This document shows positions 1 through 9,123 of a stretch of 64,000 nucleotides of DNA, in pieces (position 1 is the first letter of the stretch; every line of letters begins with the position of its first letter). The notes under the pieces are model-generated. The model was not told the DNA's origin, made no database searches, and saw nothing but the letters and a program-made list of their open reading frames with translations. Both the position numbers and the translations under genes were made by a program. The stretch is from Bacteroidota bacterium (lineage in GTDB: Bacteria; Bacteroidota; Bacteroidia; Bacteroidales; WCHB1-69). The stretch is from assembly GCA_022708105.1 (NCBI GenBank), contig JAKIZI010000004.1, forward strand, positions 16,793 through 80,792, read 5' to 3'.

Positions 1-477
1 GGCATCTCTCCGGATATTATAATCGAAAAATTGAAAACATTTACGGGGGTTAAAAGAAGATTTGATTATCTTATTGAAAGAGAGGATTTTATTTTTATAG
101 ATGATTATGCTCATCATCCGGAAGAAATTCGTGCGTTTTTTAATTCGGTGAAATCTATATATCCGGAGAAACATATCACGGCCGTTTTTCAACCCCATCT
201 CTATTCCAGAACCCGAGATTTTGCATCTCAATTTGCTGAGGTACTTGCTTTGCCTGATACCATTATTCTCATGGACATTTATCCTGCCCGTGAAAACCCG
301 ATTGAAGGGATTACTTCTGCCTATCTGCTTTCTTTGATACAACATCCCGATAAAAAATTGCTCAATCGCAAACAACTCATAGACTATCTGTTACACGAAA
401 AACCAGAGGTGTTGCTCACCCTTGGAGCCGGAGATATTGACAAATCTCTTCCGGAATTAAAAAGAGTTTTATCTTAA
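1..477 (+). CDS. murC: UDP-N-acetylmuramate--L-alanine ligase MurC, C-terminal part (5' end cut by window)
   Basis: MurC adds L-alanine to UDP-MurNAc in the cytoplasm, the first amino-acid step of peptidoglycan precursor synthesis. Frame 1 is open from base 1, so only the last 158 codons are present and the true start lies upstream. Visible are the start of the C-terminal Mur ligase domain (GVKRRF), the DDYAHHPEE motif, FQPHLYSRTRDFA, DIYPARENPIEG and the terminal LTLGAGDID. The YSRT and AHHP motifs fit MurC better than Mpl. The usual Bacteroidota neighbours ftsQ, ftsA and ftsZ do not follow; the next gene is a flippase-like membrane protein 24 bases downstream. Identity is confident; the N-terminal ATP-binding domain cannot be assessed. 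Confidence 0.95.
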   Translation, partial: GISPDIIIEKLKTFTGVKRRFDYLIEREDFIFIDDYAHHPEEIRAFFNSVKSIYPEKHITAVFQPHLYSRTRDFASQFAEVLALPDTIILMDIYPARENPIEGITSAYLLSLIQHPDKKLLNRKQLIDYLLHEKPEVLLTLGAGDIDKSLPELKRVLS

Positions 478-501
478 TTATTATTAATAAAAATTTATAT
501 T

Positions 502-1536
502 ATGTCAGAGAAACTTAAACGATTTATTCAATTACTTATTTTTTTAGGAGTTGGAATTTTCTTTACTTGGTTTTCTGTTAAAGACCTGACGGCAGAAGAT
601 ATTGCAATGATTAAGGAAAGTGCTGCACAAGTAAGGGAGGGAAATAGCTGGTTTTTCCTCTTATTATCGGCCTTGTTTATTGTTTTAGCCCATTATATAA
701 GAGCCCTGAGAAGTGTTTTGTTAATAGAACCGCTCAATTATAAAGTGCGTAAGAGTATGTCCTTTTATGCAGTAATGGTTTGCTATTTTGCCAATCTTGC
801 CATTCCAAGAATCGGAGAAATACTTCGTTGTACCTTCTTGCAACGTTATGAAAAAGTCCCATTTCAGAAATCATTTGGAACAATTCTTACGGAAAGAGCG
901 ATTGATTTAATTCTTTTTGTGGTCTTGTTTGTTAGTGCTATTTTTATAAATCAAAATGCACTTTCTCAAATGATTGTAGATCGGGAACAGGGGACTACTT
1001 TGGGGATGCGAATTGAAAATATGGCGAGTTCTCTGATTCATAATCACATGATTTATATATTGTTGGGGGGATTGGTGTTACTGGTTGCTCTTATCTATTT
1101 TACCCGAAAAAAATGGGGTAAAATTAACTTTTTTGTAAAAGTAAAGAATTTTATGGTGGGTATTTGGCAAGGATTAATCTCTGTGAAAGATTTAAAACAT
1201 CCGTACCTGTTTGTGTTATATACTTTGTTGATATGGGTGAGTTTTTTCGCTTCGACGTATGTATGCTTTTTCGCCTTTGATTTTCTTGCTGATTTAGGTC
1301 CGGTGGCTGCATTTTCGGTGCTTGGCTTTGGAACACTGGGATTCATCATTGCGCAAGGAGGTTTGGGAGCGGCTCCCCTGATTATTGCCGCAACGCTGGT
1401 GCTCTATAATGTTGATTATACGGCTTCGTTAGCCGCCGGATGGATAAATTGGACGCTTCAAACGATTACGGTTATTATTGTGGGGTTGGTTTCTTTGGTG
1501 CTTGCTTCATTTGCAAAAACTTCCAAAAATGAATAA
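502..1536 (+). CDS. Flippase-like integral membrane protein (UPF0104 / LPG synthase TM-domain family)
   Basis: A 344-residue polytopic inner-membrane protein resembling the YbhN/AglD group (lysylphosphatidylglycerol synthase TM region). Supporting features are an N-terminal hydrophobic helix (about residues 7-25), the AHYIRALRS segment after the second helix, the [11 protein letters not shown] loop and the glycine-rich [19 protein letters not shown] stretch near the C-terminus, all typical of the family. There is no C-terminal lysyl-transferase domain, so it is not a complete MprF. Family members are thought to move or modify lipids or lipid-linked sugars, but the substrate is unknown here. 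Its stop overlaps the start of rfaE2 by 8 bases, so the two are probably co-translated, which hints at an envelope glycolipid role. Confidence 0.8.
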   Translation: MSEKLKRFIQLLIFLGVGIFFTWFSVKDLTAEDIAMIKESAAQVREGNSWFFLLLSALFIVLAHYIRALRSVLLIEPLNYKVRKSMSFYAVMVCYFANLAIPRIGEILRCTFLQRYEKVPFQKSFGTILTERAIDLILFVVLFVSAIFINQNALSQMIVDREQGTTLGMRIENMASSLIHNHMIYILLGGLVLLVALIYFTRKKWGKINFFVKVKNFMVGIWQGLISVKDLKHPYLFVLYTLLIWVSFFASTYVCFFAFDFLADLGPVAAFSVLGFGTLGFIIAQGGLGAAPLIIAATLVLYNVDYTASLAAGWINWTLQTITVIIVGLVSLVLASFAKTSKNE

Positions 1537-2008
1537 TCTTGAATTGATAGAAAACAAAATTATTAGCCTTGCCGCGTGGGAGAAACTGAAAACTCAATTT
1601 ATCGGTCAAAAAATTGTGTTTACCAACGGCTGTTTTGATATTCTCCATTTGGGACATGTTCATTATTTGGCAGAAGCAAAAAGTCTAGGACATATTCTGG
1701 TGATAGGTCTGAATAGCGATGACTCTGTTAAACGCCTCAAAGGAAAAGAACGTCCTGTTAATCCGGAATATGCCCGGGCCATGGTGCTTGCGGCTCTGCA
1801 AGTTGTGGATTATGTAATTGTTTTCCAGGAAGATACCCCATTTGAACTCATTCAACAAATTAATCCCCAAGTCCTGGTAAAAGGAGGAGATTACCGAATA
1901 GATGAGGTGGTTGGAGCTGATTGGGTCACGGCTCGCGGCGGTGAAGTACATCTGATAAATTTTATTGATGGTTTCTCAACTTCTCAACTAATCGAGAAAT
2001 TAAAATAA
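1529..2008 (+). CDS. rfaE2: D-glycero-beta-D-manno-heptose 1-phosphate adenylyltransferase (single-domain RfaE2/HldE-C)
   Basis: A 159-residue cytidylyltransferase-fold enzyme that activates heptose-1-phosphate to ADP-heptose for LPS core synthesis. Residues 31-43 carry the nucleotide-binding signature [13 protein letters not shown] (GCFD at 34-37, HxGH at 40-43), followed by KGKERPVNP and KGGDYRID; the C-terminal [11 protein letters not shown] matches the (I/F)STS motif. Length fits the free-standing adenylyltransferase, without the kinase domain of the bifunctional E. coli enzyme. An in-frame extension to 1478 runs inside the upstream gene; I chose ATG 1529, which places the signature at its normal position. 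It overlaps the upstream membrane protein by 8 bases. A glycerol-3-phosphate cytidylyltransferase is the main alternative. Confidence 0.88.
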   Translation: MNNLELIENKIISLAAWEKLKTQFIGQKIVFTNGCFDILHLGHVHYLAEAKSLGHILVIGLNSDDSVKRLKGKERPVNPEYARAMVLAALQVVDYVIVFQEDTPFELIQQINPQVLVKGGDYRIDEVVGADWVTARGGEVHLINFIDGFSTSQLIEKLK

Positions 2009-2054
2009 ATTTTCTCTTTTTTTTGTAAAATAGACCTCCATGTCAAAATTTGTG

Positions 2055-2063
2055 TAATTTTGC
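2055..2063 (+). promoter_or_regulatory. -7 promoter box TAATTTTGC upstream of the 2081 lipoprotein
   Basis: Exact match to the Bacteroidota TAnnTTTG box, ending 17 bases before the ATG at 2081. It starts a new transcription unit after rfaE2. Confidence 0.65.
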
Positions 2064-2080
2064 AATAAAATGTTATTGCC

Positions 2081-3667
2081 ATGAAAAAATTTTGGTTATT
2101 CACAGTCAAAATAACCATCTTCAGTTTGGTTATTTTAAGTTTTGTATCTTGTCGAAAAGATTATTTTAATAATATTAATTCCGTAGAAGCTTCCGGCGAA
2201 TGGGGTGTCCCTTTACTCAATAGTGATATTTATATCGGAGATGTGCTCTCCTCATTTGCAGCTATGGATATCGAGGAGGATGCCTCTTCCGGAATGTTGA
2301 AATTTTCGTTGTTTATGGATTCTACACAATTAATTCGTCCTACAGAAATGCTTCAAATTAACAATCATGTCTATTCCAATAGTTTTAGCTTTCCGGCGCC
2401 TTCTGGTGATTTTATTCCGCCGGTCAATGAATTCCAAATGACCTTTCAAAGTGATCTTTTGGATCAGGATAATTTTGAAATTGAAGAGGGGATAGTAAAA
2501 TCCGGAACAATTACAATCACCATTAATACTGATATTGATCAATCGAATTATTCGATTCATATCTCCTCTCCCAATATTTTTGATGCTCAAAATGCACCTT
2601 TTGAAGTGGTCTTTACGCCTACTACTTTGACACAAACGATTGACCTTACCGGCTTTAAATTTGTCATTGGCCCTGCAGATTTAGAAAATACGATTTCCTA
2701 TACGACCACGGTATATATCACCGATATTGTCTCCAGTCCACTTTCTCAATATGTAGTTCAAACTGATTTTGAAAGTAATTCTGTGTTATTTAAATCTCTT
2801 AAAGGAAAGATGGATCCGAAAAGTTATCCGGTTCGTTTTACAAATCCGATATCTTTTTTCTCCGATAATTTGTCCGGAAATTTTACCCTCTTAAATCCTA
2901 AATATAGTGTTAAAGTGGGAAATTCTGTTGGAGCTGCCTGTAGATTTATTGCGGATAGCGTTGGTTTTCGCGGTCCCGGTTTCTACTCTACAATCTTAAA
3001 TCCGGGAACTCAAATTAATTGCGATGCTTCTACCGGAAACGGCTATTACGAAATTACGGTTAACGAAGGTACCGGCAATGAGCTCGTTTTTTCCAACCAA
3101 GTTAAAGAGTTTCTCTTTGATGGAAATGCAATTATTAACCCTTTGGGAATGAGCGCCGGTACGATTACAATTGATGACCAAGCCGCTGTTTATGTAACCT
3201 CCAGAATTGAAGTGGGTTTAGAATCTAAATTTGATTATGTGGAATATATGGATACCATAGATTTTCAAATGGATGATGTTAAATATAATCAAGTTATTGA
3301 AGAAGCTGTTCTCAGACTTGCTATTGTGAATGGGATACCACTTTCAGGCGAAGCACAACTCTATTTTTATGATTCTCAACAAAATATAATTATTGATACT
3401 CTTATGCCATCTCCTCAAATCTTTAGAGCCGCCACAAGCGCCGGAGCCCCCGACTATCAAGTCATCTCTCCAACTACTTCAGTCCCGAAATTGATTACCA
3501 TTACAGGAAGTCAATTTACGGAAATTTTAAAAGCCGACAAGATTATCGTGAGATGTAAACTTTATTCCGAAAATCCCAATAATATTATTCGAATATATCA
3601 AAATCAAAAAATGAGCATACGCCTTGGGGCAAAAATTAAGTATAATACCAATTCCGTAGAATTATAA
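2081..3667 (+). CDS. Large beta-rich surface/periplasmic lipoprotein of unknown function
   Basis: A 528-residue protein with a type II signal peptide: charged start MKKF, hydrophobic helix, and lipobox LSFVSC with Cys24 as the lipidated residue. The body is rich in Ser, Thr, Asn and alternating hydrophobic residues, suggesting beta-sandwich domains; no catalytic motif is recognisable. The gene ends 5 bases before the DUF5723 outer-membrane protein at 3673, so the two are almost certainly co-transcribed and may form an outer-membrane complex. It has its own -7 box at 2055. I do not recognise a named family. Substrate binding, adhesion or a barrel accessory role are all possible and none is shown by the sequence. 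Confidence 0.75.
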   Translation: MKKFWLFTVKITIFSLVILSFVSCRKDYFNNINSVEASGEWGVPLLNSDIYIGDVLSSFAAMDIEEDASSGMLKFSLFMDSTQLIRPTEMLQINNHVYSNSFSFPAPSGDFIPPVNEFQMTFQSDLLDQDNFEIEEGIVKSGTITITINTDIDQSNYSIHISSPNIFDAQNAPFEVVFTPTTLTQTIDLTGFKFVIGPADLENTISYTTTVYITDIVSSPLSQYVVQTDFESNSVLFKSLKGKMDPKSYPVRFTNPISFFSDNLSGNFTLLNPKYSVKVGNSVGAACRFIADSVGFRGPGFYSTILNPGTQINCDASTGNGYYEITVNEGTGNELVFSNQVKEFLFDGNAIINPLGMSAGTITIDDQAAVYVTSRIEVGLESKFDYVEYMDTIDFQMDDVKYNQVIEEAVLRLAIVNGIPLSGEAQLYFYDSQQNIIIDTLMPSPQIFRAATSAGAPDYQVISPTTSVPKLITITGSQFTEILKADKIIVRCKLYSENPNNIIRIYQNQKMSIRLGAKIKYNTNSVEL

Positions 3668-3672
3668 TAGCC

Positions 3673-5076
3673 ATGAATATAAAGAAGTTAAAACCAATAA
3701 TGGTGGTATTGGGATTACTCCTTATACTGCTGCAAGTTAAAGCTCAGGATAGTCGTGTGCTTTACTTTATGAATTATAATCCTTATTCTTCTTATACAAA
3801 TCCGGGAAATCCCTCTCATTCCAGACTCTACATAGGAATTCCGGTTTTGTCTAACCTGAATATTTCCCTCTATAATTCTGCTTTTCACTATAATAAACTG
3901 TTTAAAGCAAATGAAACGGGAACTACCATTACTGCCGATAAGTTTGTCAATTCATTGAAAAAGAACAATTGGCTCAATACCTCCCTGAATATTGAACTAT
4001 TGGGCTTCGGTTTTAAAGCCGATAATCTTTTTGTGAGTGTTGGCTATCGAATTCGTTTGGAAGAGTATTTTTCGTTTCCGGATGTGCTCTTTAAACTACC
4101 TGTTAAAGGAAATATGGCCTATGTTGATGAACCTGCCGAGATGAAAAAGTTACGTCTCAATGCCATGCTATACCATGAGTTAAGTGTTGGGCTTCAATAT
4201 AAACTGAATGAACATCTCTGCATCGGAATACGCCCGAAATTGCTGATGGGGCTTGCCAATATCAATACGAAAAACAGCTATTTCAAACTGACTACCGATC
4301 CCCAAACGTATGAGATGAATATTCAGGAACAACTGCATGTCAATACTGCCATGGTGGTAAATCCCGATAGTGTTGATATTATGAAAATTCTTCCCAATGT
4401 CTTTAAAAATATGGGATTTGGAATTGATTTAGGAGCAACCTATCAATTTAATGACCATTTTGGAGTTAGTGCTGCTGTTACCGATTTAGGGTTTATTAAA
4501 TGGAAAACCAACCCTCGTACATTTAAAAGTGAAGTCGCCGATGGCGGAGCTTTTTACCAAGACGGCGGATTCTGCTTTAGTGGATTAAATACGAATAGAC
4601 TTAATATGGATTCTTTGATGGAAGGAGGTGTAGATCAAGTAGTCGGGCAGTATAAGGATTCATTGCTCAACTATTTCCCTTTGGAACAAACGTATCAATC
4701 TTATGTTACTACAACTTATGCTAAAATATATTTGAGCGGCTATTATCGCATTAATAAACAAAATGCATTCACGTTGATGTTTAGAGGTGATATTATCGGG
4801 AAGTCCTTTTTGCCGTCTTTTACCCTAGCATATAGTGGCAACTTTTTTAACCTGCTTGATATTTACGCAACTTATTCCATTATTGGAAATGATTATTTGA
4901 ATGTCGGAGCCGGACTTGGATTACGATTGGGACCAATTCAACTCTATGCCGCAACCGATAATGTCTTGGCCGCATTTTCGCCTATGAATTCTTCTATGTT
5001 AAATGTGCAAATGGGACTGATGGTGAATCTTTCTGATAAAAAAAATAAAAAAATTAAATCTAAGACCGATAACTAA
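3673..5076 (+). CDS. DUF5723-type outer-membrane beta-barrel protein
   Basis: A 467-residue protein with a cleavable signal peptide (hydrophobic residues about 9-22, likely cleavage after LQVKA before QDSR). The mature start (YFMNYNPYSSYTNPGNPSHS...IGIPVLSNLNISLYNS) matches my memory of Bacteroidota DUF5723 proteins, and repeated alternating strands with GFGF, GIRP, GIDLGATYQF and GLGLRLGPIQLYAATDNV turns fit a FadL/PorV-like barrel. The C-terminus is a short lysine-rich tail (KKNKKIKSKTDN) rather than an aromatic barrel end. It lies 5 bases after the lipoprotein gene and 5 bases before pgi, so all three may share a transcript although pgi is metabolic. The transported or displayed substrate is unknown. 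Confidence 0.7.
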   Translation: MNIKKLKPIMVVLGLLLILLQVKAQDSRVLYFMNYNPYSSYTNPGNPSHSRLYIGIPVLSNLNISLYNSAFHYNKLFKANETGTTITADKFVNSLKKNNWLNTSLNIELLGFGFKADNLFVSVGYRIRLEEYFSFPDVLFKLPVKGNMAYVDEPAEMKKLRLNAMLYHELSVGLQYKLNEHLCIGIRPKLLMGLANINTKNSYFKLTTDPQTYEMNIQEQLHVNTAMVVNPDSVDIMKILPNVFKNMGFGIDLGATYQFNDHFGVSAAVTDLGFIKWKTNPRTFKSEVADGGAFYQDGGFCFSGLNTNRLNMDSLMEGGVDQVVGQYKDSLLNYFPLEQTYQSYVTTTYAKIYLSGYYRINKQNAFTLMFRGDIIGKSFLPSFTLAYSGNFFNLLDIYATYSIIGNDYLNVGAGLGLRLGPIQLYAATDNVLAAFSPMNSSMLNVQMGLMVNLSDKKNKKIKSKTDN

Positions 5077-5081
5077 TATTT

Positions 5082-6389
5082 ATGATAGAAATGAATTTTA
5101 CTTTCAAAGATGTTCTGCCATTTCTTAATGATTTGGAAAGTGAAAAAAATCAATTACTTCTTGCTTCTGCTTATTCGGATTTGGTAACCAAAAACGGGAA
5201 AGGCAATGACTTTTTAGGTTGGCTGGACTTACCCGAATCAATTACTGCAAATTTAGTAGAAGAAATTAGGCAAACGGCCAAACAACTCCGGGAACAGTCA
5301 GATGTTGTGGTGGTTGTGGGAATTGGCGGATCATACCTCGGCGCTCGTGCTGTAATTGAGGCTTTGCAACCCTATTTTGCTTCGGAAATAAACAATAACG
5401 CTCCCCAATTGCTCTATGCCGGCAATAATATCAGTGAAGATTATTTATACGACTTAATTAAGCTTCTTGAAAAGAAGTTTTTTTCCATTATTGTGATTTC
5501 TAAGTCGGGAACTACTACCGAGCCGGCCCTCGCATTTCGCTTATTAAAAGAACTTTGCGAAAATAAATTCGGTAAAACCGAAGCTGCAAAACGTATTGTG
5601 GCAATTACCGATAAACAACGCGGAGCCCTGAAAAAAATGGCCGTTACAGCCGGTTATAAAACGTTTGTCATTCCCGACGATGTGGGAGGACGATATTCTG
5701 TGCTTACTCCGGTAGGGCTATTGCCTATTGCAGTCGCAGGCTTCAATATTGTTCAACTGCTCGAGGGAGCCCGCAATATGAGAAAATTGCTTCTGTCCTC
5801 AAATAAATGGAAGGAAAATCTGGCCATGCAGTATGCCCTTTGCCGTTTTCTCCTCTATACACAACAACAGAAGAAAATAGAACTAATGGTAACCTATGAA
5901 CCGAAGTTGTTCTATTTTGTGGAATGGTACAAACAACTCTTCGGTGAAAGCGAAGGGAAAGAATCTAAAGGGATTTTTCCGGCCGGAGCCGTCTTCTCGA
6001 CAGACCTTCACTCCTTAGGACAATATATTCAGGAAGGAGAACGCATGTTGTTCGAAACTGTTCTCTCTGTTGAGCAGAATATGCATACATTGCCTATTCC
6101 GTATATGGAAGGTGATGCCGACGGCTTAAATTATCTGCAAAAAAAATCTATTCATGAAATAAACCGGACAGCCGAAAAGGGAACCCGATTGGCCCATCTC
6201 GAAGGGGATGTTCCCAATATGATCATTTCTATTTCTTCTATTAATGAGCAGACACTTGGGGAACTGATATTTTTCTTTGAGTTTTCCTGCGCGTTGGGAG
6301 GCTATATGCTTCAAATCAATCCCTTTGACCAACCCGGTGTGGAAGCCTATAAATCCAATATGTTTCAACTGCTCGGAAAACCCAAATAA
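5082..6389 (+). CDS. pgi: Glucose-6-phosphate isomerase
   Basis: Interconverts glucose-6-phosphate and fructose-6-phosphate in glycolysis and gluconeogenesis. The 435-residue length fits the short bacterial form (about 440-450) rather than the 550-residue enterobacterial form. Two SIS sugar-isomerase domains are visible: VVVVGIGGSYLGARAV, ISKSGTTTEPALAFRLL, the family signature DVGGRYSVLTPVGLLP, and ESEGKESKGIFPAGAVFSTDLHSLGQ, with a terminal YKSNMFQLLGK carrying the late lysine region. A second ATG at 5091 is an alternative start, three codons shorter. It follows the DUF5723 gene by 5 bases and precedes nth by 4 bases, so it is part of a tight plus-strand run. Confidence 0.96.
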   Translation: MIEMNFTFKDVLPFLNDLESEKNQLLLASAYSDLVTKNGKGNDFLGWLDLPESITANLVEEIRQTAKQLREQSDVVVVVGIGGSYLGARAVIEALQPYFASEINNNAPQLLYAGNNISEDYLYDLIKLLEKKFFSIIVISKSGTTTEPALAFRLLKELCENKFGKTEAAKRIVAITDKQRGALKKMAVTAGYKTFVIPDDVGGRYSVLTPVGLLPIAVAGFNIVQLLEGARNMRKLLLSSNKWKENLAMQYALCRFLLYTQQQKKIELMVTYEPKLFYFVEWYKQLFGESEGKESKGIFPAGAVFSTDLHSLGQYIQEGERMLFETVLSVEQNMHTLPIPYMEGDADGLNYLQKKSIHEINRTAEKGTRLAHLEGDVPNMIISISSINEQTLGELIFFFEFSCALGGYMLQINPFDQPGVEAYKSNMFQLLGKPK

Positions 6390-6393
6390 TCTT

Positions 6394-7035
6394 ATGAAGC
6401 GTAATCTGAAAGATAAATATGACTTTGTGATTGATTATTTCACAAAGCAGAATCCTGACGCCACTTCCGAACTGAAGTACGAAGATCCTTTTCAACTTCT
6501 CGTTGCGGTGGTGCTTTCGGCTCAGTGTACCGACAAAAGAGTGAATATGGTAACTCCTGCTCTGTTTCAAAAATTTCCGACTCCTACCGCATTGGCCAAC
6601 GCCTCTGTGGACGAAATCAGGGAGATGGTTAAATCAGTCTCTTACCCGAATAGCAAAGCAACACATCTGAATGAGTTGTCCAAAATGCTCGTTGCCGATT
6701 TTGGAGGTATTGTTCCCGACAATCGGGAGGATTTACAAAAATTACCCGGTGTAGGACGAAAAAGTGCGAATGTGCTTCTTGCCGTTGCTTTCGATAAACC
6801 TGCGATGCCCGTCGATACCCATGTTTTTCGAGTTTCTGCCCGTATAGGTTTAGTTGTAAATGCTAAAAATCCACTTGAAACCGAAGAACAATTGGTACGC
6901 CACTTTCCCGAACATCTGCTTTCCATTGCCCACCATTGGCTTATTTTGCACGGCCGTTATGTCTGTACAGCCCGAAACCCTAATTGTGACCGGTGCGGAT
7001 TGAAAGAAATATGCAATTATTATCAAAAATCTTAA
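6394..7035 (+). CDS. nth: Endonuclease III (DNA glycosylase/AP lyase)
   Basis: Removes oxidised pyrimidines and cleaves abasic sites in base-excision repair. The 213-residue protein carries the helix-hairpin-helix LPGVGRKSANVLLA with catalytic Lys123, catalytic Asp141 in PVDTHVFRV, and a C-terminal [4Fe-4S] loop with Cys191, Cys198, Cys201 and Cys207 in the exact C-X6-C-X2-C-X5-C spacing. An in-frame extension to 6277 lies inside pgi; ATG 6394, four bases after the pgi stop, gives the normal length and start. The small Tudor-like gene at 7065 follows after 29 bases. Confidence 0.96.
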   Translation: MKRNLKDKYDFVIDYFTKQNPDATSELKYEDPFQLLVAVVLSAQCTDKRVNMVTPALFQKFPTPTALANASVDEIREMVKSVSYPNSKATHLNELSKMLVADFGGIVPDNREDLQKLPGVGRKSANVLLAVAFDKPAMPVDTHVFRVSARIGLVVNAKNPLETEEQLVRHFPEHLLSIAHHWLILHGRYVCTARNPNCDRCGLKEICNYYQKS

Positions 7036-7064
7036 TTTTTAAACTATTATAAAAAGTAATTATT

Positions 7065-7601
7065 ATGAATGACTTGTCAGTAGGAACCAGAATTGACCAT
7101 CCCAAATACGGGGAAGGCGTGATTAGTAAAAATACTCCGCTTACCTATAAAATTATTTTTGTGAGAGGCGGTGAAATTGAGTTTTCGAAATTGAACATCC
7201 AATTCGAAGTGATTGAAGAAAATGAAATAGAAGACACGACACAGCCCCGACTTAATATTAAAGAGTTTGAGAAAATATTGAAATACATTCTGGAGCAATA
7301 CAATACTGTGGAATATAAGGTCTCCCTCGGTAAGAAATGGGAAGGCGGAACCATGTCGCTGCAACCCGCAAATCTCGATTTAAAACCGAAAGAGATGCCT
7401 ATAGAAAGCTTTTTCCATAAAATTGTGATGATGCGTGACCGACTGCGCGTCCTAGAGCAAAATATTAACAGCCATCCTGTTCTCTCCGACGAAGAAAAAG
7501 TCAACATGCAACAATATATTACGCGTATTTATGGTAGTATGACCAGCTTTAATATTTTGTTTGATGACAAGGCCGATTATTTTGTTGGTGCGAAGTCATA
7601 A
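7065..7601 (+). CDS. Unknown small protein with N-terminal PcrA/UvrD-tail-like (Tudor-like) domain
   Basis: A 178-residue protein of no named family. Residues about 5-50 (VGTRIDHPKYGEGVISKN...IIFVRGGEIEFSKLN) resemble the C-terminal Tudor-like module of PcrA/UvrD helicases, whose hallmark is GDxVxHxxFGxGxV followed by two more beta strands; that module binds RNA polymerase in UvrD/PcrA. Residues about 55-178 look mostly helical, with a segment around VEYKVSLGKKWEGGTMSLQP and an acidic, hydrophilic remainder; no helicase motifs, signal peptide or membrane helix are present. The gene lies 29 bases after nth and is likely co-transcribed. The domain similarity is my reading of the motif; function is inference. 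Confidence 0.6.
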   Translation: MNDLSVGTRIDHPKYGEGVISKNTPLTYKIIFVRGGEIEFSKLNIQFEVIEENEIEDTTQPRLNIKEFEKILKYILEQYNTVEYKVSLGKKWEGGTMSLQPANLDLKPKEMPIESFFHKIVMMRDRLRVLEQNINSHPVLSDEEKVNMQQYITRIYGSMTSFNILFDDKADYFVGAKS

Positions 7602-7619
7602 ACCTATCATTTAATTTTG

Positions 7620-7628
7620 TATCTTTGC
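7620..7628 (+). promoter_or_regulatory. -7 promoter box TATCTTTGC upstream of rocD
   Basis: Match to TAnnTTTG 61 bases before the ATG at 7690. It implies a 5' leader of roughly 55 bases. Confidence 0.6.
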
Positions 7629-7689
7629 CCTGTTTTTCATTGAGAAACATTTTTTTTTGGATATTAACATCAATTTAAAATATATTATT

Positions 7690-8916
7690 ATGATAGAAAA
7701 AGTAACAAGTAGCAAACAAGCCATTGAGTTGGAAGATAAGTATGGTGCGCATAATTATCATCCCCTGGGCGTTGTAATCGCAAAAGCAAAAGGTCCTTAC
7801 ATGTGGGATGTTGAAGGAAAAAAGTATTATGATTTTCTTTCTGCTTACTCGGCAGTAAATCAGGGACATTGCCATCCGAAGATTGTACAAGCCATGATTG
7901 ATCAGGCGCAAACCCTTACCCTCACTTCCCGGGCTTTCTATAATGACAGTCTCGGACCGTATGAAAAATACATCACCGAACTTTTCGGATACGATAAAGT
8001 GTTGCCGATGAATTCCGGTGCCGAAGCCGATGAAACAGCTTTGAAACTCTGTCGTAAATGGGCTTATCTTAAAAAAGGATTACCCGATAACCAAGCCAAA
8101 ATTATTGTATGTGACGGCAACTTCCATGGTCGTACCATTACCATCATCTCCATGTCCACAGACCCAGATGCTTACAGCGGCTTTGGTCCTTATACTCCGG
8201 GATTTATTAAAGTGCCTTATAATGACATCCCTGCCCTCCAAAAAGCATTGGAAGATCCTAACGTGGCCGGATTCCTTGTGGAACCGATTCAAGGTGAAGC
8301 CGGTGTGTATGTGCCCGAAGACGGATACATCAAAAAAGCATATGATCTCTGTAAAGCTAAAAATGTTCTCTTTATCGCTGATGAAGTACAAACCGGTATT
8401 GCACGTACAGGAAAAATGTTGGCCTGTGACCACGAAGGTGTTCGCCCCGATATTTTGATTCTCGGAAAAGCCCTTTCCGGAGGAACAATGCCCGTATCTG
8501 CCGTTCTCGCTGATGACGATATCATGCTCTGCATCAAACCCGGGGAACACGGCTCTACGTTCGGTGGAAATCCGGTAGCATGTAAAGTGGCTATCGCTGC
8601 CCTCGAAGTGGTAAAAGAAGAAAAACTGATGGAAAAATCCGAAGCCCTTGGCAAAATTTTCAGAGACGAAATGAGAAACGTGAAAAGCGAGATGATAGAA
8701 TTGGTTAGAGGAAAAGGATTACTCAATGCCATCGTTATCCGTCCTAAAAATGGAAAAGAAGCTTGGGACGTATGTCTGAAAATGAAAGAGTTGGGCGTAC
8801 TTGCAAAACCAACCCACCAACATATTATCCGTTTTGCCCCCCCATTGGTTATTACCGAAGAAGAACTTAGAAAAGCAATCGCCCTTATCAAAGAGGCTAT
8901 TCTTTCCTTCGAATAA
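7690..8916 (+). CDS. rocD: Ornithine--oxo-acid transaminase
   Basis: A PLP-dependent class III aminotransferase that converts ornithine and 2-oxoglutarate to glutamate semialdehyde and glutamate, linking arginine/ornithine to proline and glutamate. From ATG 7690 it has 408 residues, normal for the family. Visible are [26 protein letters not shown], the cofactor-binding Asp231 in [12 protein letters not shown], the Schiff-base Lys260 in ILGKALSGG, and [14 protein letters not shown]. An in-frame TTG at 7657 would add 11 residues; I prefer ATG 7690 with its aligned N-terminus. A strong terminator follows at 8935. The convergent aldehyde dehydrogenase beyond the IS could act on a semialdehyde, but this link is inference. 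Confidence 0.93.
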   Translation: MIEKVTSSKQAIELEDKYGAHNYHPLGVVIAKAKGPYMWDVEGKKYYDFLSAYSAVNQGHCHPKIVQAMIDQAQTLTLTSRAFYNDSLGPYEKYITELFGYDKVLPMNSGAEADETALKLCRKWAYLKKGLPDNQAKIIVCDGNFHGRTITIISMSTDPDAYSGFGPYTPGFIKVPYNDIPALQKALEDPNVAGFLVEPIQGEAGVYVPEDGYIKKAYDLCKAKNVLFIADEVQTGIARTGKMLACDHEGVRPDILILGKALSGGTMPVSAVLADDDIMLCIKPGEHGSTFGGNPVACKVAIAALEVVKEEKLMEKSEALGKIFRDEMRNVKSEMIELVRGKGLLNAIVIRPKNGKEAWDVCLKMKELGVLAKPTHQHIIRFAPPLVITEEELRKAIALIKEAILSFE

Positions 8917-8934
8917 AATTTACATAAATTTTTC

Positions 8935-8980
8935 AAAGAGTCTGTCTAACAATCAAAAGTTAGACAGGCTCTTTTTTTTT
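8935..8980 (+). terminator. Rho-independent terminator of rocD
   Basis: A 16-bp stem (arms 8935-8950 and 8959-8974) with one G-T pair and loop AATCAAAA, ending in a run of T. It starts 18 bases after the rocD stop. Confidence 0.9.
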
Positions 8981-9032
8981 ATTACATTTTGTTAAAATCT
9001 ATAAAAGAGACAATTTTACCATAAAAGAACCT

Positions 9033-9040
9033 CTGATAGT
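9033..9040 (+). repeat. Left target-site duplication of the IS (CTGATAGT)
   Basis: Eight bases identical to 10413-10420, directly abutting the left terminal inverted repeat; 8-9 bp duplications are typical of IS256-family insertion. Confidence 0.9.
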
Positions 9041-9063
9041 GGTAGTGTCCCAAAAAGTGTGTA
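9041..9063 (+). repeat. Left terminal inverted repeat of the IS
   Basis: Begins GGTAGTGTCCC and matches the right end at 20 of 23 positions; mismatches at positions 2, 5 and 7. Confidence 0.9.
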
Positions 9064-9123
9064 TGGTATAAGTTCATTTTGTATTTGCAAAGTTATTATT
9101 TTTTTAATTCTATCGTCATTTTT

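Noticed and set aside
8289..8936. 215-residue minus-strand frame over the 3' half of rocD
   Set aside because: Antisense shadow of a conserved gene; its start lies inside the rocD terminator stem.
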